Shown here one piece after another: positions 10,973 to 23,057 of a stretch of DNA of 64,000 bases; the stretch's first letter is position 1, and each line of letters opens with the position of its first letter. The stretch is taken from NCBI RefSeq assembly GCF_003219795.1, contig NZ_QJVC01000008.1, positions 48,865-112,864 on the forward strand, in the 5' to 3' direction. The DNA is from Arthrobacter psychrolactophilus (GTDB lineage: Bacteria > Actinomycetota > Actinomycetes > Actinomycetales > Micrococcaceae). The notes under the pieces were generated by a model that was not told where the DNA came from, searched no databases, and worked only from the letters and a program-made list of their open reading frames with translations. The position numbers were made by a program, and so were the translations under genes.

Positions 10973-11953
10973 TTAGCCCTCGAGCATGTCAAAAGTGACG
11001 TTGGACTCAGTCCCTGGAATGCCAAGATCCTTGGCCTTTTTATCGGCCATGGCCAGCAATCGCCTGATGCGTCCGGCGATAGCGTCCTTGGTCAAGGGCG
11101 GGTCGGCGAGTCGGCCCAGCTCATCCAGGCTCGCTTGTTTATGCGCAACGCGCAATGCGCCGGCATATCGCAGATGTTCGGGCACGTCCTCGCCAAGGAT
11201 CTCCAGGGCCCGATCTACGCGGGCACCAGCGGCCACCGCGGCCTGTGCCGAGCGCCGTAAATTAGCGTCATCAAAGTTCGCCAGACGGTTGGCTGTGGCT
11301 CGCACTTCCTTGCGCATGCGTCGTTCTTCCCACACGAGGAAGGTGTCATGGGCGCCCATGCGCACCAGCAGGGCTCCGATCGTGTCGCCATCGCGGATGA
11401 CCACCCGGTCGATCCCCCGGACGTCGCGGGCCTTGGCCGTAATTCCGAGGCGACGCGCGGCACCAACGAGCGCCAACGCCGCCTCGGGACCCGGGCAGGT
11501 CACTTCCAGAGCAGAGGACCGCCCCGGTTCCGTCAGGGAGCCGTGCGCGAGGAAGGCGCCGCGCCAGACGGCCTCGGCGTCCGCCGTCGAGCCGTTGACA
11601 ACCGCAGAGGGAAGCCCTCGAACGGGGCGGCCACGGCCATCGAGCAGGCCGCTCTGACGGGCGAGAGCCTCGCCGTCGCGCACGACACGCACCACGTAGC
11701 GGCTGCCGCGGCGCAATCCGCCACCGGAGACGACAACGATCTCACTCTGGTGCCCGTACATTTCGGCGATGGACGCGCGCAGACGCCGTGCGGTTGCGGC
11801 GGTATCGACCTCGGCCTCGATGACGATGCGCCCGGAGATGATGTGCAATCCCCCGGCAAAGCGCAGCAGGGCCGACACTTCCGCCTTGCGCACCGAGGAC
11901 TTTTTTACGTCCAGCCGGGACAGTTCCTCTTTGACAGCTGCGGTCAGCGCCAT
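10973..11953 (-). CDS. whiA: DNA-binding protein WhiA
   Basis: WhiA is a conserved Gram-positive regulator with a degenerate LAGLIDADG homing-endonuclease fold and a C-terminal helix-turn-helix. It controls sporulation-linked cell division in Streptomyces and chromosome segregation/division genes elsewhere. The 326-residue length is normal. The start [14 protein letters not shown] is diagnostic, and the C-terminal part has [24 protein letters not shown], the HTH region. GAAGG lies 9 nt ahead of the ATG. It is the last gene of uvrC-rapZ-yvcK-whiA, 16 nt after yvcK. Confidence 0.96.
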   Translation of the reverse strand: MALTAAVKEELSRLDVKKSSVRKAEVSALLRFAGGLHIISGRIVIEAEVDTAATARRLRASIAEMYGHQSEIVVVSGGGLRRGSRYVVRVVRDGEALARQSGLLDGRGRPVRGLPSAVVNGSTADAEAVWRGAFLAHGSLTEPGRSSALEVTCPGPEAALALVGAARRLGITAKARDVRGIDRVVIRDGDTIGALLVRMGAHDTFLVWEERRMRKEVRATANRLANFDDANLRRSAQAAVAAGARVDRALEILGEDVPEHLRYAGALRVAHKQASLDELGRLADPPLTKDAIAGRIRRLLAMADKKAKDLGIPGTESNVTFDMLEG

Positions 11954-11969
11954 GATTCAGCCTTCACTT

Positions 11970-12974
11970 TCACGTTACTTTTTGGTCCCCAAAAATATCC
12001 CGATAGACCGCTGCCAACCGCAGTGGGTCGTGAACAGCTTTCGCGCCGGAACTTCCTACCTTACCGAAAACCACCGTGGCACCAATCATTGCGGCCGCGT
12101 CTGTGAATTCGGCAACATCACCCACCGAGTCCGGATCCGCCATGACGACGTCGATCCGAAATTCGGGTGCATAGCGGGCGATGACGTGCAAATGATCAGC
12201 GGCGTTCATGCCCGTGGCCTCGAGGTCGTTGACGTCCAGGTTCATGGTGAGCAGGCGTTTGGCCTTCGTGGTGCACAACGCCTCCCGCATTTCCGGCAAC
12301 AGCAGGTGCGGCAGAACCGAGGTGTACCAGGAACCGGGACCCAAGACGACCCAGTCGGCATCGTGGATGGCCATGACAGCCTCGGTGCAGGCCGGGGCGT
12401 TCTCGGGCAGGAGCCGGACATCTTCCAGCTGACCGGCCTTAGCCAAAACGGATTGACCTTGGACCAGCTGGTCTGGTTCACCATCCCGGTTGACGCGCGC
12501 CTCGATGGTCAAGGGGACGCTTGCCATGGGCAGCACCTCGCCACGGGCACCCAGCAGGGCGCCGGCCCATCGGAGCCCGGCCACGGTATCGCCGAGGAGC
12601 TCCCACAGGGTGACGATCAGCAAGTTGCCCATTGCATGGTTGTCGAGCGAGCCCTTCACACCGTCCCGCGAGGAGAAGCGGTGTTGCATGACATCACGCC
12701 AGGTTCTCCCCCAGTCGGTGTCATCGCACAGGGCCGACAGCGCCATGCGGAGGTCGCCGGGAGGCAGCACGTCCAGTTCTTCACGCAGGCGACCTGAGGA
12801 GCCTCCGTCGTCGGCCACGGTCACAACGGCGGTGACCTGGCCGGTCACCAGGCGCAGGGCCGAGAGCGAGGCGTAGAGTCCGTGCCCACCGCCCAATGCG
12901 GCGACCTTGACGCCTGTCTCCGGGCTGGAGAGTTTCGAGGCCGAGGGGATAATCGGCAAAATCCCTGTGTGCAT
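11970..12974 (-). CDS. yvcK: Gluconeogenesis factor YvcK/GlmR (CofD-like)
   Basis: A CofD-superfamily nucleotide-sugar-binding protein. In Bacillus it is needed on gluconeogenic carbon sources and links UDP-GlcNAc level to cell-wall synthesis; in actinobacteria the homologue CuvA acts in the cell wall. The 334 residues include AALGGGHGLYASLSALR near 25-41, VTVADDGGSSGRLREEL near 57-72 and VLGPGSWYTSVLPHLL in the second half. The ATG follows GGGAG by 7 nt and lies 2 nt after the rapZ stop, so the two are coupled. Confidence 0.94.
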   Translation of the reverse strand: MHTGILPIIPSASKLSSPETGVKVAALGGGHGLYASLSALRLVTGQVTAVVTVADDGGSSGRLREELDVLPPGDLRMALSALCDDTDWGRTWRDVMQHRFSSRDGVKGSLDNHAMGNLLIVTLWELLGDTVAGLRWAGALLGARGEVLPMASVPLTIEARVNRDGEPDQLVQGQSVLAKAGQLEDVRLLPENAPACTEAVMAIHDADWVVLGPGSWYTSVLPHLLLPEMREALCTTKAKRLLTMNLDVNDLEATGMNAADHLHVIARYAPEFRIDVVMADPDSVGDVAEFTDAAAMIGATVVFGKVGSSGAKAVHDPLRLAAVYRDIFGDQKVT

Positions 12975-12976
12975 TA

Positions 12977-13918
12977 TTACTCCCGGCCGAGGTCGCGGTG
13001 GCGGATGCCGGTCGTGACGCGCGGCAGCTGTCCGAGGCGCTTGGCCAGTTCGATGGCGACGGCCACGGAGCGGTGCTTGCCTCCGGTGCAGCCGACGGCA
13101 ATCGTGGCGTAGTGCTTATTTTCTCGGCGGTATCCTTCAAGAACGGGTTCCAGCATGTGCACGAAGCGGTCAACGAAGTCCGCTGCGCCGTTGTCCTTGA
13201 GCACGAAGTTGCTGACAGCCTCGTCCTGACCCGTGAGCGGGCGCAGCTGCGGAATCCAATGCGGGTTCGGGATGAAACGCACATCGGCGACGTAGTTGGC
13301 ATCAACGGGCAGGCCGTATTTAAAGCCAAAGCTCATGACGGTCAGGCTCAGGACGACCGGACCGGATTCGGAGAAGAGTTCTGTGACGGCGGTGCCCAGC
13401 TGGTGCACGTTGAGATCAGAGGTGTCCAGGACCATTTCGGCCTGGCTCTTCATCTCGGCGAGCAGCACACGTTCCGCGGCGATGCCGTCGAGGATGCGCC
13501 CGTCCTTCTGCAGCGGGTGCGGGCGTCGGCCCTGTTCGAAACGTCGCACGAGCGTGTCGTCGTTCGAGTCGAGGAACAGCACCCGGTATTTCACACCAGC
13601 AGCCGAGAGCGCGTTGAGGGATTCACGAATGTCGGCAAAGAGCGCCTTGCCTCGGACATCAACCACAACGGCGAGCTTGGGCAGAGCCGCGGGCATGCGC
13701 GAGACGAGCTCAGCCAGCGTGCCCAACATCTGCGGCGGGAGGTTTTCAATCACGTACCAGCCGTGGTCCTCCAGCGCGTTCGCCGCGGTGCTCCGGCCAG
13801 CGCCCGACATGCCAGTCACCACCAGCAATTCTGGTTCAACGGGCTTGACCGGAGTGAGGTCTACCGTGCTGGCAGACTCATCGGCTCCGCTATCGGAGGG
13901 GTTTTGAAGTTCTGTCAT
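12977..13918 (-). CDS. rapZ: RNase adapter RapZ / nucleotide-binding protein
   Basis: RapZ-family P-loop protein; in E. coli it binds GlcN6P and steers the decay of the GlmZ small RNA, while the actinobacterial role is not settled. The 313 residues contain the P-loop GMSGAGRS at 36-43, where arginine (42) replaces the usual P-loop lysine, as in other actinobacterial homologues. [15 protein letters not shown] near residue 278 is the C-terminal ligand-binding signature. An N-terminal acidic extension of ~30 residues precedes the core. The gene begins the rapZ-yvcK-whiA run, 87 nt after uvrC. Confidence 0.93.
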   Translation of the reverse strand: MTELQNPSDSGADESASTVDLTPVKPVEPELLVVTGMSGAGRSTAANALEDHGWYVIENLPPQMLGTLAELVSRMPAALPKLAVVVDVRGKALFADIRESLNALSAAGVKYRVLFLDSNDDTLVRRFEQGRRPHPLQKDGRILDGIAAERVLLAEMKSQAEMVLDTSDLNVHQLGTAVTELFSESGPVVLSLTVMSFGFKYGLPVDANYVADVRFIPNPHWIPQLRPLTGQDEAVSNFVLKDNGAADFVDRFVHMLEPVLEGYRRENKHYATIAVGCTGGKHRSVAVAIELAKRLGQLPRVTTGIRHRDLGRE

Positions 13919-14005
13919 TGCTCTTCCCTGTCACTTGCTGGCTTGGATAAGGGGACATGTCAAGGCCCCACCGCGTCTATGTGTAAGCCTAGCGCCCGCA
14001 TGCGC

Positions 14006-15991
14006 CTAGTCCAGAACCTCACCAGTGGTCATGTTCACGGCGGGTGCCGCGTCGGCTCCTGCCTCACCGTCACCATGGACGACGGCGTAAATCGCCTGAG
14101 CCAGGACCGGCCCCACCCCTTTGGCCTCGCCCAGTTCCTCGACGCTCGCGGCACGCACCTTCTTGAGCGAGCCAAAGTGAGCCAGCAGGGCCTTTTGCTT
14201 GGCGGCACCCAAGCCCGGAACCTGATCCAATACGGATGCCACCATGGCCTTGCCACGCTTGGCCCGGTGGAAGGTGATGGCGAAGCGGTGGGCCTCATCT
14301 CGGATGCGTTGGAGCAGGTACAGGCCCTCGGAGGAGCGCGGCAAGATGACCGGGAAATCACTCTCGGGCACCCACACCTCCTCGAGGCGCTTGGCGAGTC
14401 CCACCACGGCAACGTCGCTGATTCCTAGATCCGCGAGGGCCCGCGAGGCCGCGTTGACCTGGGGCACACCGCCGTCGACCACGACGAGGTTGGGCGGGTA
14501 GGCAAACTTTGACTTGGGCGTCTCGGCGGCGTCCTCGAGACTGGCAGCGGCGACACTGCCGGAGGCGTGGACGGCCTGGGCGCGCTCTTCTTTTTCGCTG
14601 AGGTAGTTGCGGAAGCGCCGGGTGATGACGTCATACATCGAGGCGGTGTCGTCAATGGCTGCGGCGCCTGTGATGGCAAATTTGCGGTATTCACTCTTTT
14701 TCGCGATGCCGTCCTCGACCACCACCATGGAGGCCACGACATTCGTGCCCTGGACATGGGAGATGTCATAGCACTCGATGCGCAGCAGCGGCATGGGCAG
14801 ATCGAGCGCCTCCTGTAGCTCCTGCAGGGCCAGGGAACGTGTGGTGAGGTCCCCCGCGCGGCGAGATTTGTGCAGAATCATCGCCTGGCGTGCATTGGCC
14901 TGCACGGTATCCATGAGCGCGGCCTTTTCGCCTCTCTGCGGCACCTTGATGGAGACCTTGCCCTGTCGGATTTCGCCCAGCCATTCGGCGAGGTACTCGT
15001 GGTTGGCGGGCAGTTCGGGGAGCAAAATCTGGCGCGGAATGGCGTCTTGTTGCGAGCCCTCGCTGCCATACACCTGCTGCATGAGGTGTTCCCACAGCTC
15101 GGCGTCGGAGGCGTCCTCGACCTTTTCCACGACCCAGCCGCGTTGACCACGGATCCGGCCACCGCGCACATAAAACACCTGGACGGCGGCCTCGAGATCG
15201 TCTTGTTCGACGGCGAAAATGTCGGCATTGGTGTCTTCCGTGAGTACCACGGCATTGCGTTCAAACACCTTGCGAAGGGCAATGATGTCATCGCGCACCC
15301 GGGCGGCCTGCTCATAGTCAAGCACGGCGACGGCGTCGGCCATCTTTTTCTCCAGCGTGCCGATGAAGCGCTTCGCCTCACCGCCCATAAAATCGCAGAA
15401 GTCCTGCGCGAGGTCTTTGTGTTCCTCGGGGCTGATCCGGCCCACGCACGGGGCGGCACACTTGTCGATGTAGCCCAGCAGACATGGCCGCCCGCTTCGC
15501 TCGGCACGGCGCAGCACACCGGCGGAACAGCTGCGTACGGGAAAGACCCGCAGCAATGTGTCCATGGTTTCGCGGATGGCACCGGCCGTGTAGGGCCCAA
15601 AGTACTTGGTTCCCTTGCGGCGTTCGCCTCGCATGACCTGCACGCGCGGGTATTTCTCGCTCATCGACACGGCGAGATAGGGGTACGTCTTATCATCCCG
15701 GAACGCTAGGTTATAGCGCGGGGAAAATTCCTTGATCCAGGTGAATTCCAGCTGCAGCGCCTCGAGCTCGCTGCCCACAATGGTCCACTGCACGCTGGCC
15801 GCGTGGTGCACCATGGCATGAGTTTTCGGCAGCAGGGTCGCGGGGTTCGCAAAATAGCTGTTGAGGCGCGACCGCAGGTTCTTCGCCTTGCCCACATAAA
15901 TAATGCGCCCGTGCTCGTCGCGAAAACGGTAGACACCCGGGTCGGTGGGAATCTCGCCCGTTTTGGGTCTATAGGAAGCTGGATCGGCCAT
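14006..15991 (-). CDS. uvrC: Excinuclease ABC subunit C
   Basis: Dual-incision nuclease of nucleotide excision repair. The 661 residues show the N-terminal GIY-YIG domain (PGVYRFRDEHGRIIYVGKAKNL, about 19-40), a UVR motif (KKMADAVAVLDYEQAARVRDD, about 216-236) that contacts UvrB, the RNase H-like C-terminal nuclease (IECYDISHVQGT) and a terminal helix-hairpin-helix region (VPGLGAAKQKALLAHF). It starts 3 nt after the acyltransferase stop. uvrA lies upstream on the same strand and uvrB at 30.4-32.5 kb. Confidence 0.96.
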   Translation of the reverse strand: MADPASYRPKTGEIPTDPGVYRFRDEHGRIIYVGKAKNLRSRLNSYFANPATLLPKTHAMVHHAASVQWTIVGSELEALQLEFTWIKEFSPRYNLAFRDDKTYPYLAVSMSEKYPRVQVMRGERRKGTKYFGPYTAGAIRETMDTLLRVFPVRSCSAGVLRRAERSGRPCLLGYIDKCAAPCVGRISPEEHKDLAQDFCDFMGGEAKRFIGTLEKKMADAVAVLDYEQAARVRDDIIALRKVFERNAVVLTEDTNADIFAVEQDDLEAAVQVFYVRGGRIRGQRGWVVEKVEDASDAELWEHLMQQVYGSEGSQQDAIPRQILLPELPANHEYLAEWLGEIRQGKVSIKVPQRGEKAALMDTVQANARQAMILHKSRRAGDLTTRSLALQELQEALDLPMPLLRIECYDISHVQGTNVVASMVVVEDGIAKKSEYRKFAITGAAAIDDTASMYDVITRRFRNYLSEKEERAQAVHASGSVAAASLEDAAETPKSKFAYPPNLVVVDGGVPQVNAASRALADLGISDVAVVGLAKRLEEVWVPESDFPVILPRSSEGLYLLQRIRDEAHRFAITFHRAKRGKAMVASVLDQVPGLGAAKQKALLAHFGSLKKVRAASVEELGEAKGVGPVLAQAIYAVVHGDGEAGADAAPAVNMTTGEVLD

Positions 15992-15994
15992 GAC

Positions 15995-16663
15995 TCACTC
16001 GATGTTGGGGCTTTGGTTGTACTTGGGGCTTCGTTCCTGACCGGTCAATTCTGCGATGGCATCCATGATCGTGTCGGTCACGTGCCGTCGGGCCGGCAGG
16101 GAATGATCCGGACCGGTCTTCTCAAAGTACAGCGGCTTACCGAAACGCAACGTGAACTTGGCCGGTTTAAATCCCTTGGAGCCGGCGGGCTGCAGCTTCT
16201 CGGTGCCGATCACGCCCACGGGGACCACGGGCGCACCGGTGGTCAGCGCCAGCCAGCCCACGCCGGTCCGGCCACGGTACAAGATCCCGTCGCGGGAGCG
16301 TGTGCCCTCCGGGTAGATGCCCACGCCCTCGTTGCGGCCCAAAATTTCCAACAGGGTCTTCAGCGCCTGCACGCTGGCGGCCTGCTCGCCACGTTCCACG
16401 GGAATGGAGTGCACGGATTCAAAGAACGTCTTCATGAGCTTGCCCTTGACGCCCTTGCCCGTGAAATATTCGGCCTTCGCGAAGAACGACACCGGCCGCG
16501 GCGTGAGCGCCTGAACAATCACGGAGTCAAAAAATGACAGGTGATTGGGTGCCACAATAAACGGCCCATCGGTGGGCACATTCTCCAGGCCCTCGATGGT
16601 TGGCCGGCACAGCGAACTGATGGTCCCCTTGGTCAGGACTCGTGTCAGATCATAGAGCGCCAT
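15995..16663 (-). CDS. 1-acyl-sn-glycerol-3-phosphate acyltransferase family protein
   Basis: PlsC-type acyltransferase, probably acylating lysophosphatidate at the inner membrane face. The 222 residues carry APNHLSFFDS (NHxxxxD catalytic motif, about residue 37), PVERG (about 74) and YPEGTRSRDG (about 94). ATG 16663 (MALYDLTRVL) is chosen because the longer in-frame reading is low-complexity and runs into the HAD gene. The chosen start overlaps the HAD gene's 3' end by 14 nt. Other acyl acceptors are possible. Confidence 0.85.
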   Translation of the reverse strand: MALYDLTRVLTKGTISSLCRPTIEGLENVPTDGPFIVAPNHLSFFDSVIVQALTPRPVSFFAKAEYFTGKGVKGKLMKTFFESVHSIPVERGEQAASVQALKTLLEILGRNEGVGIYPEGTRSRDGILYRGRTGVGWLALTTGAPVVPVGVIGTEKLQPAGSKGFKPAKFTLRFGKPLYFEKTGPDHSLPARRHVTDTIMDAIAELTGQERSPKYNQSPNIE

Positions 16664-17453
16664 GGGCTCCCTTTCCGGATGCTGCGGCGTCGAGCGAGAG
16701 CCCCGTCCCAGCGAGTTCGATAGCAAGTTCTTGTGTTGAAAGCACGACGGCGGACACTCCTGCCGCTGCCAGCTCACCTTCCGGAGCGAAACCCCAGGCG
16801 ACGCCGATGCAGTCTAGCTCGTTACTCCTGGCCCCGTGAACATCTTGATGGCGGTCCCCCACCATGATGGGGGCGGAGACATCGAAGGACTCGGCGGCCA
16901 GATCGCGCAGAGCCGCGGCAATGATCTCGGCCTTGCCCGCACGGTAATCAGGATGACCCGGCTTGAGGGTCTCATCGGCGTGCGAGCCTCGGATGATGTG
17001 GAAGTACCCGTCGAGACCGTGGTGGGCCAAGAGTTTCTTGGCGAGCGGCTCAGGCTTTTGCGTGGCAACTGCCAGGGCGACGCCGTCGGACTTTAACTGG
17101 CCCAGCAGCTCCGGGATGCCCGGGTACACCCGCGACATGGCCATGCCCTCGCTCGTGTACCACTGGCGGTACACGGCGATGACCTCATCGACCTTGTCGG
17201 CGGGCACGTCCAGGATCGTCATGAGAGCGTCGGCCAGCTTGGGACCGATCATGGACTGCAGGACCTCGGGCTCGGGAACCGGCAGCTCGAGGGCGCTCAG
17301 GGCGCGGGCAATGCCGCCCGTGATGCCTCCGGCAGGGTCAACGAGGGTTCCGTCGAGGTCGAAGAGGACAGCCGTGCGGGGCCCTCCAGAATCCGGGCCC
17401 GAACGGTTCAGGGCATCACGATTGAGGGCAGAAGAAGCAGTAGTCACGTCCAT
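16650..17453 (-). CDS. HAD-superfamily hydrolase, phosphoglycolate phosphatase-like
   Basis: A HAD phosphatase with the nucleophile motif VLFDLDGTLVD (about residues 29-39), a helical cap, the lysine region VATQKPEPLAKKLL near 130, and MVGDRHQDVHGA near 197 as motif IV. The 267 residues resemble Gph/PgmB-type small-molecule phosphatases. The actual substrate cannot be read from sequence. It sits between uvrA and the acyltransferase gene, which starts inside its 3' end, suggesting co-transcription. Confidence 0.85.
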   Translation of the reverse strand: MDVTTASSALNRDALNRSGPDSGGPRTAVLFDLDGTLVDPAGGITGGIARALSALELPVPEPEVLQSMIGPKLADALMTILDVPADKVDEVIAVYRQWYTSEGMAMSRVYPGIPELLGQLKSDGVALAVATQKPEPLAKKLLAHHGLDGYFHIIRGSHADETLKPGHPDYRAGKAEIIAAALRDLAAESFDVSAPIMVGDRHQDVHGARSNELDCIGVAWGFAPEGELAAAGVSAVVLSTQELAIELAGTGLSLDAAASGKGAHGAL

Positions 17454-17492
17454 AGTTTCTCACGGCCGAGCCGCACCCTCCCGCATCCATAC

Positions 17493-17520
17493 CAGAGACG
17501 GCATATCTCAGCCGTCTCTG
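17493..17520 (-). terminator. Hairpin terminator after uvrA
   Basis: A perfect 10-bp stem, CAGAGACGGC (17493-17502) with GCCGTCTCTG (17511-17520), and an 8-nt loop. It starts 24 nt past the uvrA stop on the minus strand and separates uvrA from the HAD gene. No clear T tract is present. Confidence 0.6.
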
Positions 17521-17543
17521 AACACCGGCCCCTCCCTCCCAAG

Positions 17544-20432
<2,889 letters not shown>

Positions 20433-20523
20433 TATTTCCTTCACATCGCTGACTGCCACGACGCCGGCGTGACAAGGGCACGGCCGCTTTGGCGCCGTGC
20501 AGTGCAAACAATATTGAGTGTAA

Positions 20524-20539
20524 TCGAAAGTTCGTTCGA
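20524..20539 (-). promoter_or_regulatory. Candidate LexA (SOS) box upstream of uvrA
   Basis: TCGAAAGTTCGTTCGA matches the Gram-positive/actinobacterial LexA consensus TCGAAC-N4-GTTCGA at 11 of 12 fixed positions. It lies 92-107 nt upstream of the uvrA start and 26 nt past the GntR gene's stop. Its place before a classical SOS gene supports the call. Confidence 0.8.
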
Positions 20540-20564
20540 ACGCATGCTGATTTTTCTCGTGCGG

Positions 20565-20948
20565 CTAACTGCGTTCCAGGGCCGCCGTCACGATCTTGAG
20601 GGCTTGGCTTGTTGGCATCCCCAAATCACGCACGACGGCGGCAAACGCGTCCGCGGCACTCGCCACCTGGGCGGCAATCATGTCACCACCGGAGGCAACA
20701 GCGGTTCCGCTGCGACCCGCCGTGATGACCACTCCGGTCTGCTCTAACTCGCGATAGGCGCGGGCCACCGTGTTGGCGGCAACGCCAAGATCTGTGGCCA
20801 GGGAACGGACCGAGGGCAGCTTGGTTCCCACGGCAAATTCCCCTGATGAGGCCAGATCGAGGATTCGCAACTTGATCTGCTCAAAGGGTGGAACGCTCGA
20901 TTCCGTATCGAGGCGCCAACGTCGCATCATGACATCCATGGCATTCAT
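20565..20948 (-). CDS. GntR-family transcriptional regulator, short (YtrA-like)
   Basis: 127 residues with an N-terminal winged helix: PPFEQIKLRILDLASSGEFAVGTKLPSVRSLA then GVAANTVARAYRELEQTGVV, the classical GntR HTH. The effector domain is only ~45 residues, as in the YtrA subfamily that often regulates ABC transporters. No transporter gene is adjacent, so its target is unknown. It is encoded just upstream of the uvrA promoter on the same strand, and a perfectly placed -10 is not obvious. Confidence 0.85.
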   Translation of the reverse strand: MNAMDVMMRRWRLDTESSVPPFEQIKLRILDLASSGEFAVGTKLPSVRSLATDLGVAANTVARAYRELEQTGVVITAGRSGTAVASGGDMIAAQVASAADAFAAVVRDLGMPTSQALKIVTAALERS

Positions 20949-21083
20949 ACCGGGCTCGCCTCTTCCACCATTGGCGCCACCAAATGGTGGCTAGTTACTG
21001 ATCGTAATTGAAAGCACCGCGAGCCAACAGTTAGTCATGGCTGAAATCACTTCTTCTGCCGCTAGATATGTGACACTTACCGA

Positions 21084-21503
21084 ATGGACGAGAACGTAGC
21101 GGGAGCCCTGCATCATATTGAGCTATGGGTACCAAGCATAGAACGCGCCACGGTTGAGTGGGGCTGGATGCTGACAACTCTGGGATACTCACTCGATCAA
21201 AATTGGGGCAAGGGAGCTAGCTGGCGTCGGGGCAGCAGCTATCTAGTCACCGAGGAATCTCCCGCTATGAGCGCTCACCAGCATGAGCGGACAGCTCCCG
21301 GGCTCAATCATCTCGCGTTCCATGCCGGATCGAGAGAAAGGGTTGATGCCTTGGTCGTGGCCGCAATGGCGCATGGCTGGAAGCAGCTCTTCGCCGAGAA
21401 GTATCCGCACGCTGGCGGCGACGATCACTACGCCGCGTATCTGGTCAATTCCGATGGCTTCGAAGTTGAGCTCGTCGCGGAGGCCGGCTCCGAGTCCTCG
21501 TGA
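21084..21503 (+). CDS. VOC (glyoxalase/bleomycin-resistance fold) protein
   Basis: A single VOC unit of 139 residues: the start LHHIELWVPSIERATVEWGWML is a metal-binding β-strand with His, GLNHLAFHAGSRERVDALV is the second half, and FEVELVAE near the end supplies the last acidic ligand. VOC proteins include glyoxalases, dioxygenases and resistance proteins, and this one cannot be narrowed further. No ribosome site is visible before ATG 21084. It converges on the OYE gene with only 8 nt between the stops. Confidence 0.8.
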   Translation: MDENVAGALHHIELWVPSIERATVEWGWMLTTLGYSLDQNWGKGASWRRGSSYLVTEESPAMSAHQHERTAPGLNHLAFHAGSRERVDALVVAAMAHGWKQLFAEKYPHAGGDDHYAAYLVNSDGFEVELVAEAGSESS

Positions 21504-21511
21504 TGCGTGCC

Positions 21512-22591
21512 TTAGCCGTCCACCAGTTGAGGCCAGTTGCTCGCGAAGTACGTGATGAATTGCTCCGATAATTTCTCCGCCCGGAGGTGCTCCCGTGTCA
21601 CGGGGAAGGATGGCGCGCGATAGCTAGGGTCAGTCATGGCTTGGTGGGCGAATGCATGGTCGGCGATGGCGGCCTTGCCAATGTAGGCCAGGTCAGCGCC
21701 CCGATCGAGCACCTGCTGCACGTCCTCGGCGCTGGTGATTTGCCCCGCGACGCCAAGAACGGTTCCGTGGCGCGGCACGTCCACGAAGTGCTCGAGGAGG
21801 GTTCGACTTCCCTCGAGGGCATGCGCCGGAAGCTTATCGACATCCCAGAGTGAGAGGTCGAGGATGTCGATGGTCCCGCTAGCCATGAGCTCGCCAACAA
21901 GCGCAACCATGTCCTCCAGAACCAGACCGTAGCGTTCAACGGACAGGCGGAGCCCAACATGAAAATCCGGTCCGGTTCGTTCCCGGATCGCGGCGACGAC
22001 TTCTTTGACGAAACGACTCCGCCCAACGGGGTCACTGCCGTAGCCGTCGTCTCGGAGGTTGTTGGAGGCGTCGAGGAATTGGCCGACGAGGTAACCATGT
22101 CCGCCGTGCACCTCGATGCCGTCGATGCCGGCTTGTTCAGCTCGTGCCGCGGCCGCGGCGAAATCTTCGACTGCTTGCTGAACCTCGGTGGTTGTCATGG
22201 CTCTAACTCCGGTCTGTGCATCGTCCCAGGGACCCACGACGTCCTGACCAGATAAGTTTTTCTCCGCCCGCACGCCACCATGATGCAGCTGCACCGAGGA
22301 CCTGCCACCGGCAGCGGCGATGGCCACAGCCAGACGCTCCAGCCCGGGGAGGTGGGCATCGGATGAGATCCCCAATTGGCCGGGCCAGACTTGTCCCGCT
22401 GGATGCACATACGCGGCCGCTGTCTGCAAGAGGCCAAACCCGCCGTCAGCGCGGGCGATCAGCCAGGCAAGCTCGTCCTCCGACAACGTGCCGTCCGGGT
22501 GACTCTGCTGATTGGTCATGGGCGCGAGGACCAATCGATTGGGTAGGGCCCGGCCGTGGCGTAGCGGCAGCGGATCTGACAGGAAAGTCAT
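21512..22591 (-). CDS. NADH:flavin oxidoreductase, Old Yellow Enzyme family
   Basis: A 359-residue FMN TIM-barrel ene-reductase. NRLVLAPMTNQQS near residue 18 binds FMN, VQLHHGGVRAEK near residue 96 and GIDGIEVHGGHGYLVGQFLDASNNLRDDGYG near 155-185 are the family signatures. ATG 22591 has AGGAG 8 nt upstream; a longer reading would overlap the preceding gene. Substrate is probably an activated alkene, but is not deducible. It follows a small unknown gene and fic on the same strand. Confidence 0.88.
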   Translation of the reverse strand: MTFLSDPLPLRHGRALPNRLVLAPMTNQQSHPDGTLSEDELAWLIARADGGFGLLQTAAAYVHPAGQVWPGQLGISSDAHLPGLERLAVAIAAAGGRSSVQLHHGGVRAEKNLSGQDVVGPWDDAQTGVRAMTTTEVQQAVEDFAAAAARAEQAGIDGIEVHGGHGYLVGQFLDASNNLRDDGYGSDPVGRSRFVKEVVAAIRERTGPDFHVGLRLSVERYGLVLEDMVALVGELMASGTIDILDLSLWDVDKLPAHALEGSRTLLEHFVDVPRHGTVLGVAGQITSAEDVQQVLDRGADLAYIGKAAIADHAFAHQAMTDPSYRAPSFPVTREHLRAEKLSEQFITYFASNWPQLVDG

Positions 22592-22616
22592 ATGGCTCCT
22601 CGGAGATGAAAGTCTG

Positions 22617-22997
22617 TTAGTCAAGGTTCAATCGCGTCACAACGCTCTCACTCAGAACCACATCATGCGGCGCTGTCTTGAGAACCCCTGAATCCGTGTC
22701 AACGCCCTGGGCGGCCAGAATCTTCCGCAGGTATTCCCAGTGGGCCGCAATTGCTTCCTCCATGGTTTGCTCGCCATACGGTTCATCGGGGCCCACAACA
22801 TCGCGCGCTGTCTGTTCAATCTCCGCGGACGTAGCCTCAGCCCATCGCTGATTGGAATTCCAACCACGATCATCCAGCACTAATATGAGTCGCCCATCTT
22901 TTAGTTCGGCAAAGAGGGACACCGAGACAGAGAGACTTGGAGAGTGGGAGCTCTCGTTAGCCTCAACAATGCTGACGAATCTGGACAGTGTGACCAT
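22617..22997 (-). CDS. Hypothetical protein, 126 residues
   Basis: Not recognised. The protein is soluble and acidic, with alternating hydrophobic β-like segments at the start (SVSVSLFAELKDGRLILVLDDRGW) and a helical middle (EIEQTARDVVG, TMEEAIAAHWEYLRKIL). ATG 22997 is chosen because GGGGAA precedes it by 7 nt; the alternative TTG at 23051 would add 18 residues. It lies 60 nt after fic and 25 nt before the OYE gene, all on the minus strand, so it could be co-transcribed with fic. There is no evidence of a functional link beyond this. Confidence 0.6.
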   Translation of the reverse strand: MVTLSRFVSIVEANESSHSPSLSVSVSLFAELKDGRLILVLDDRGWNSNQRWAEATSAEIEQTARDVVGPDEPYGEQTMEEAIAAHWEYLRKILAAQGVDTDSGVLKTAPHDVVLSESVVTRLNLD

Positions 22998-23057
22998 GGC
23001 GAGTTCCCCTACTGTTTTCCCTGAAATTTGAGATTGCGTGTTGCCCGTCAATGACAG

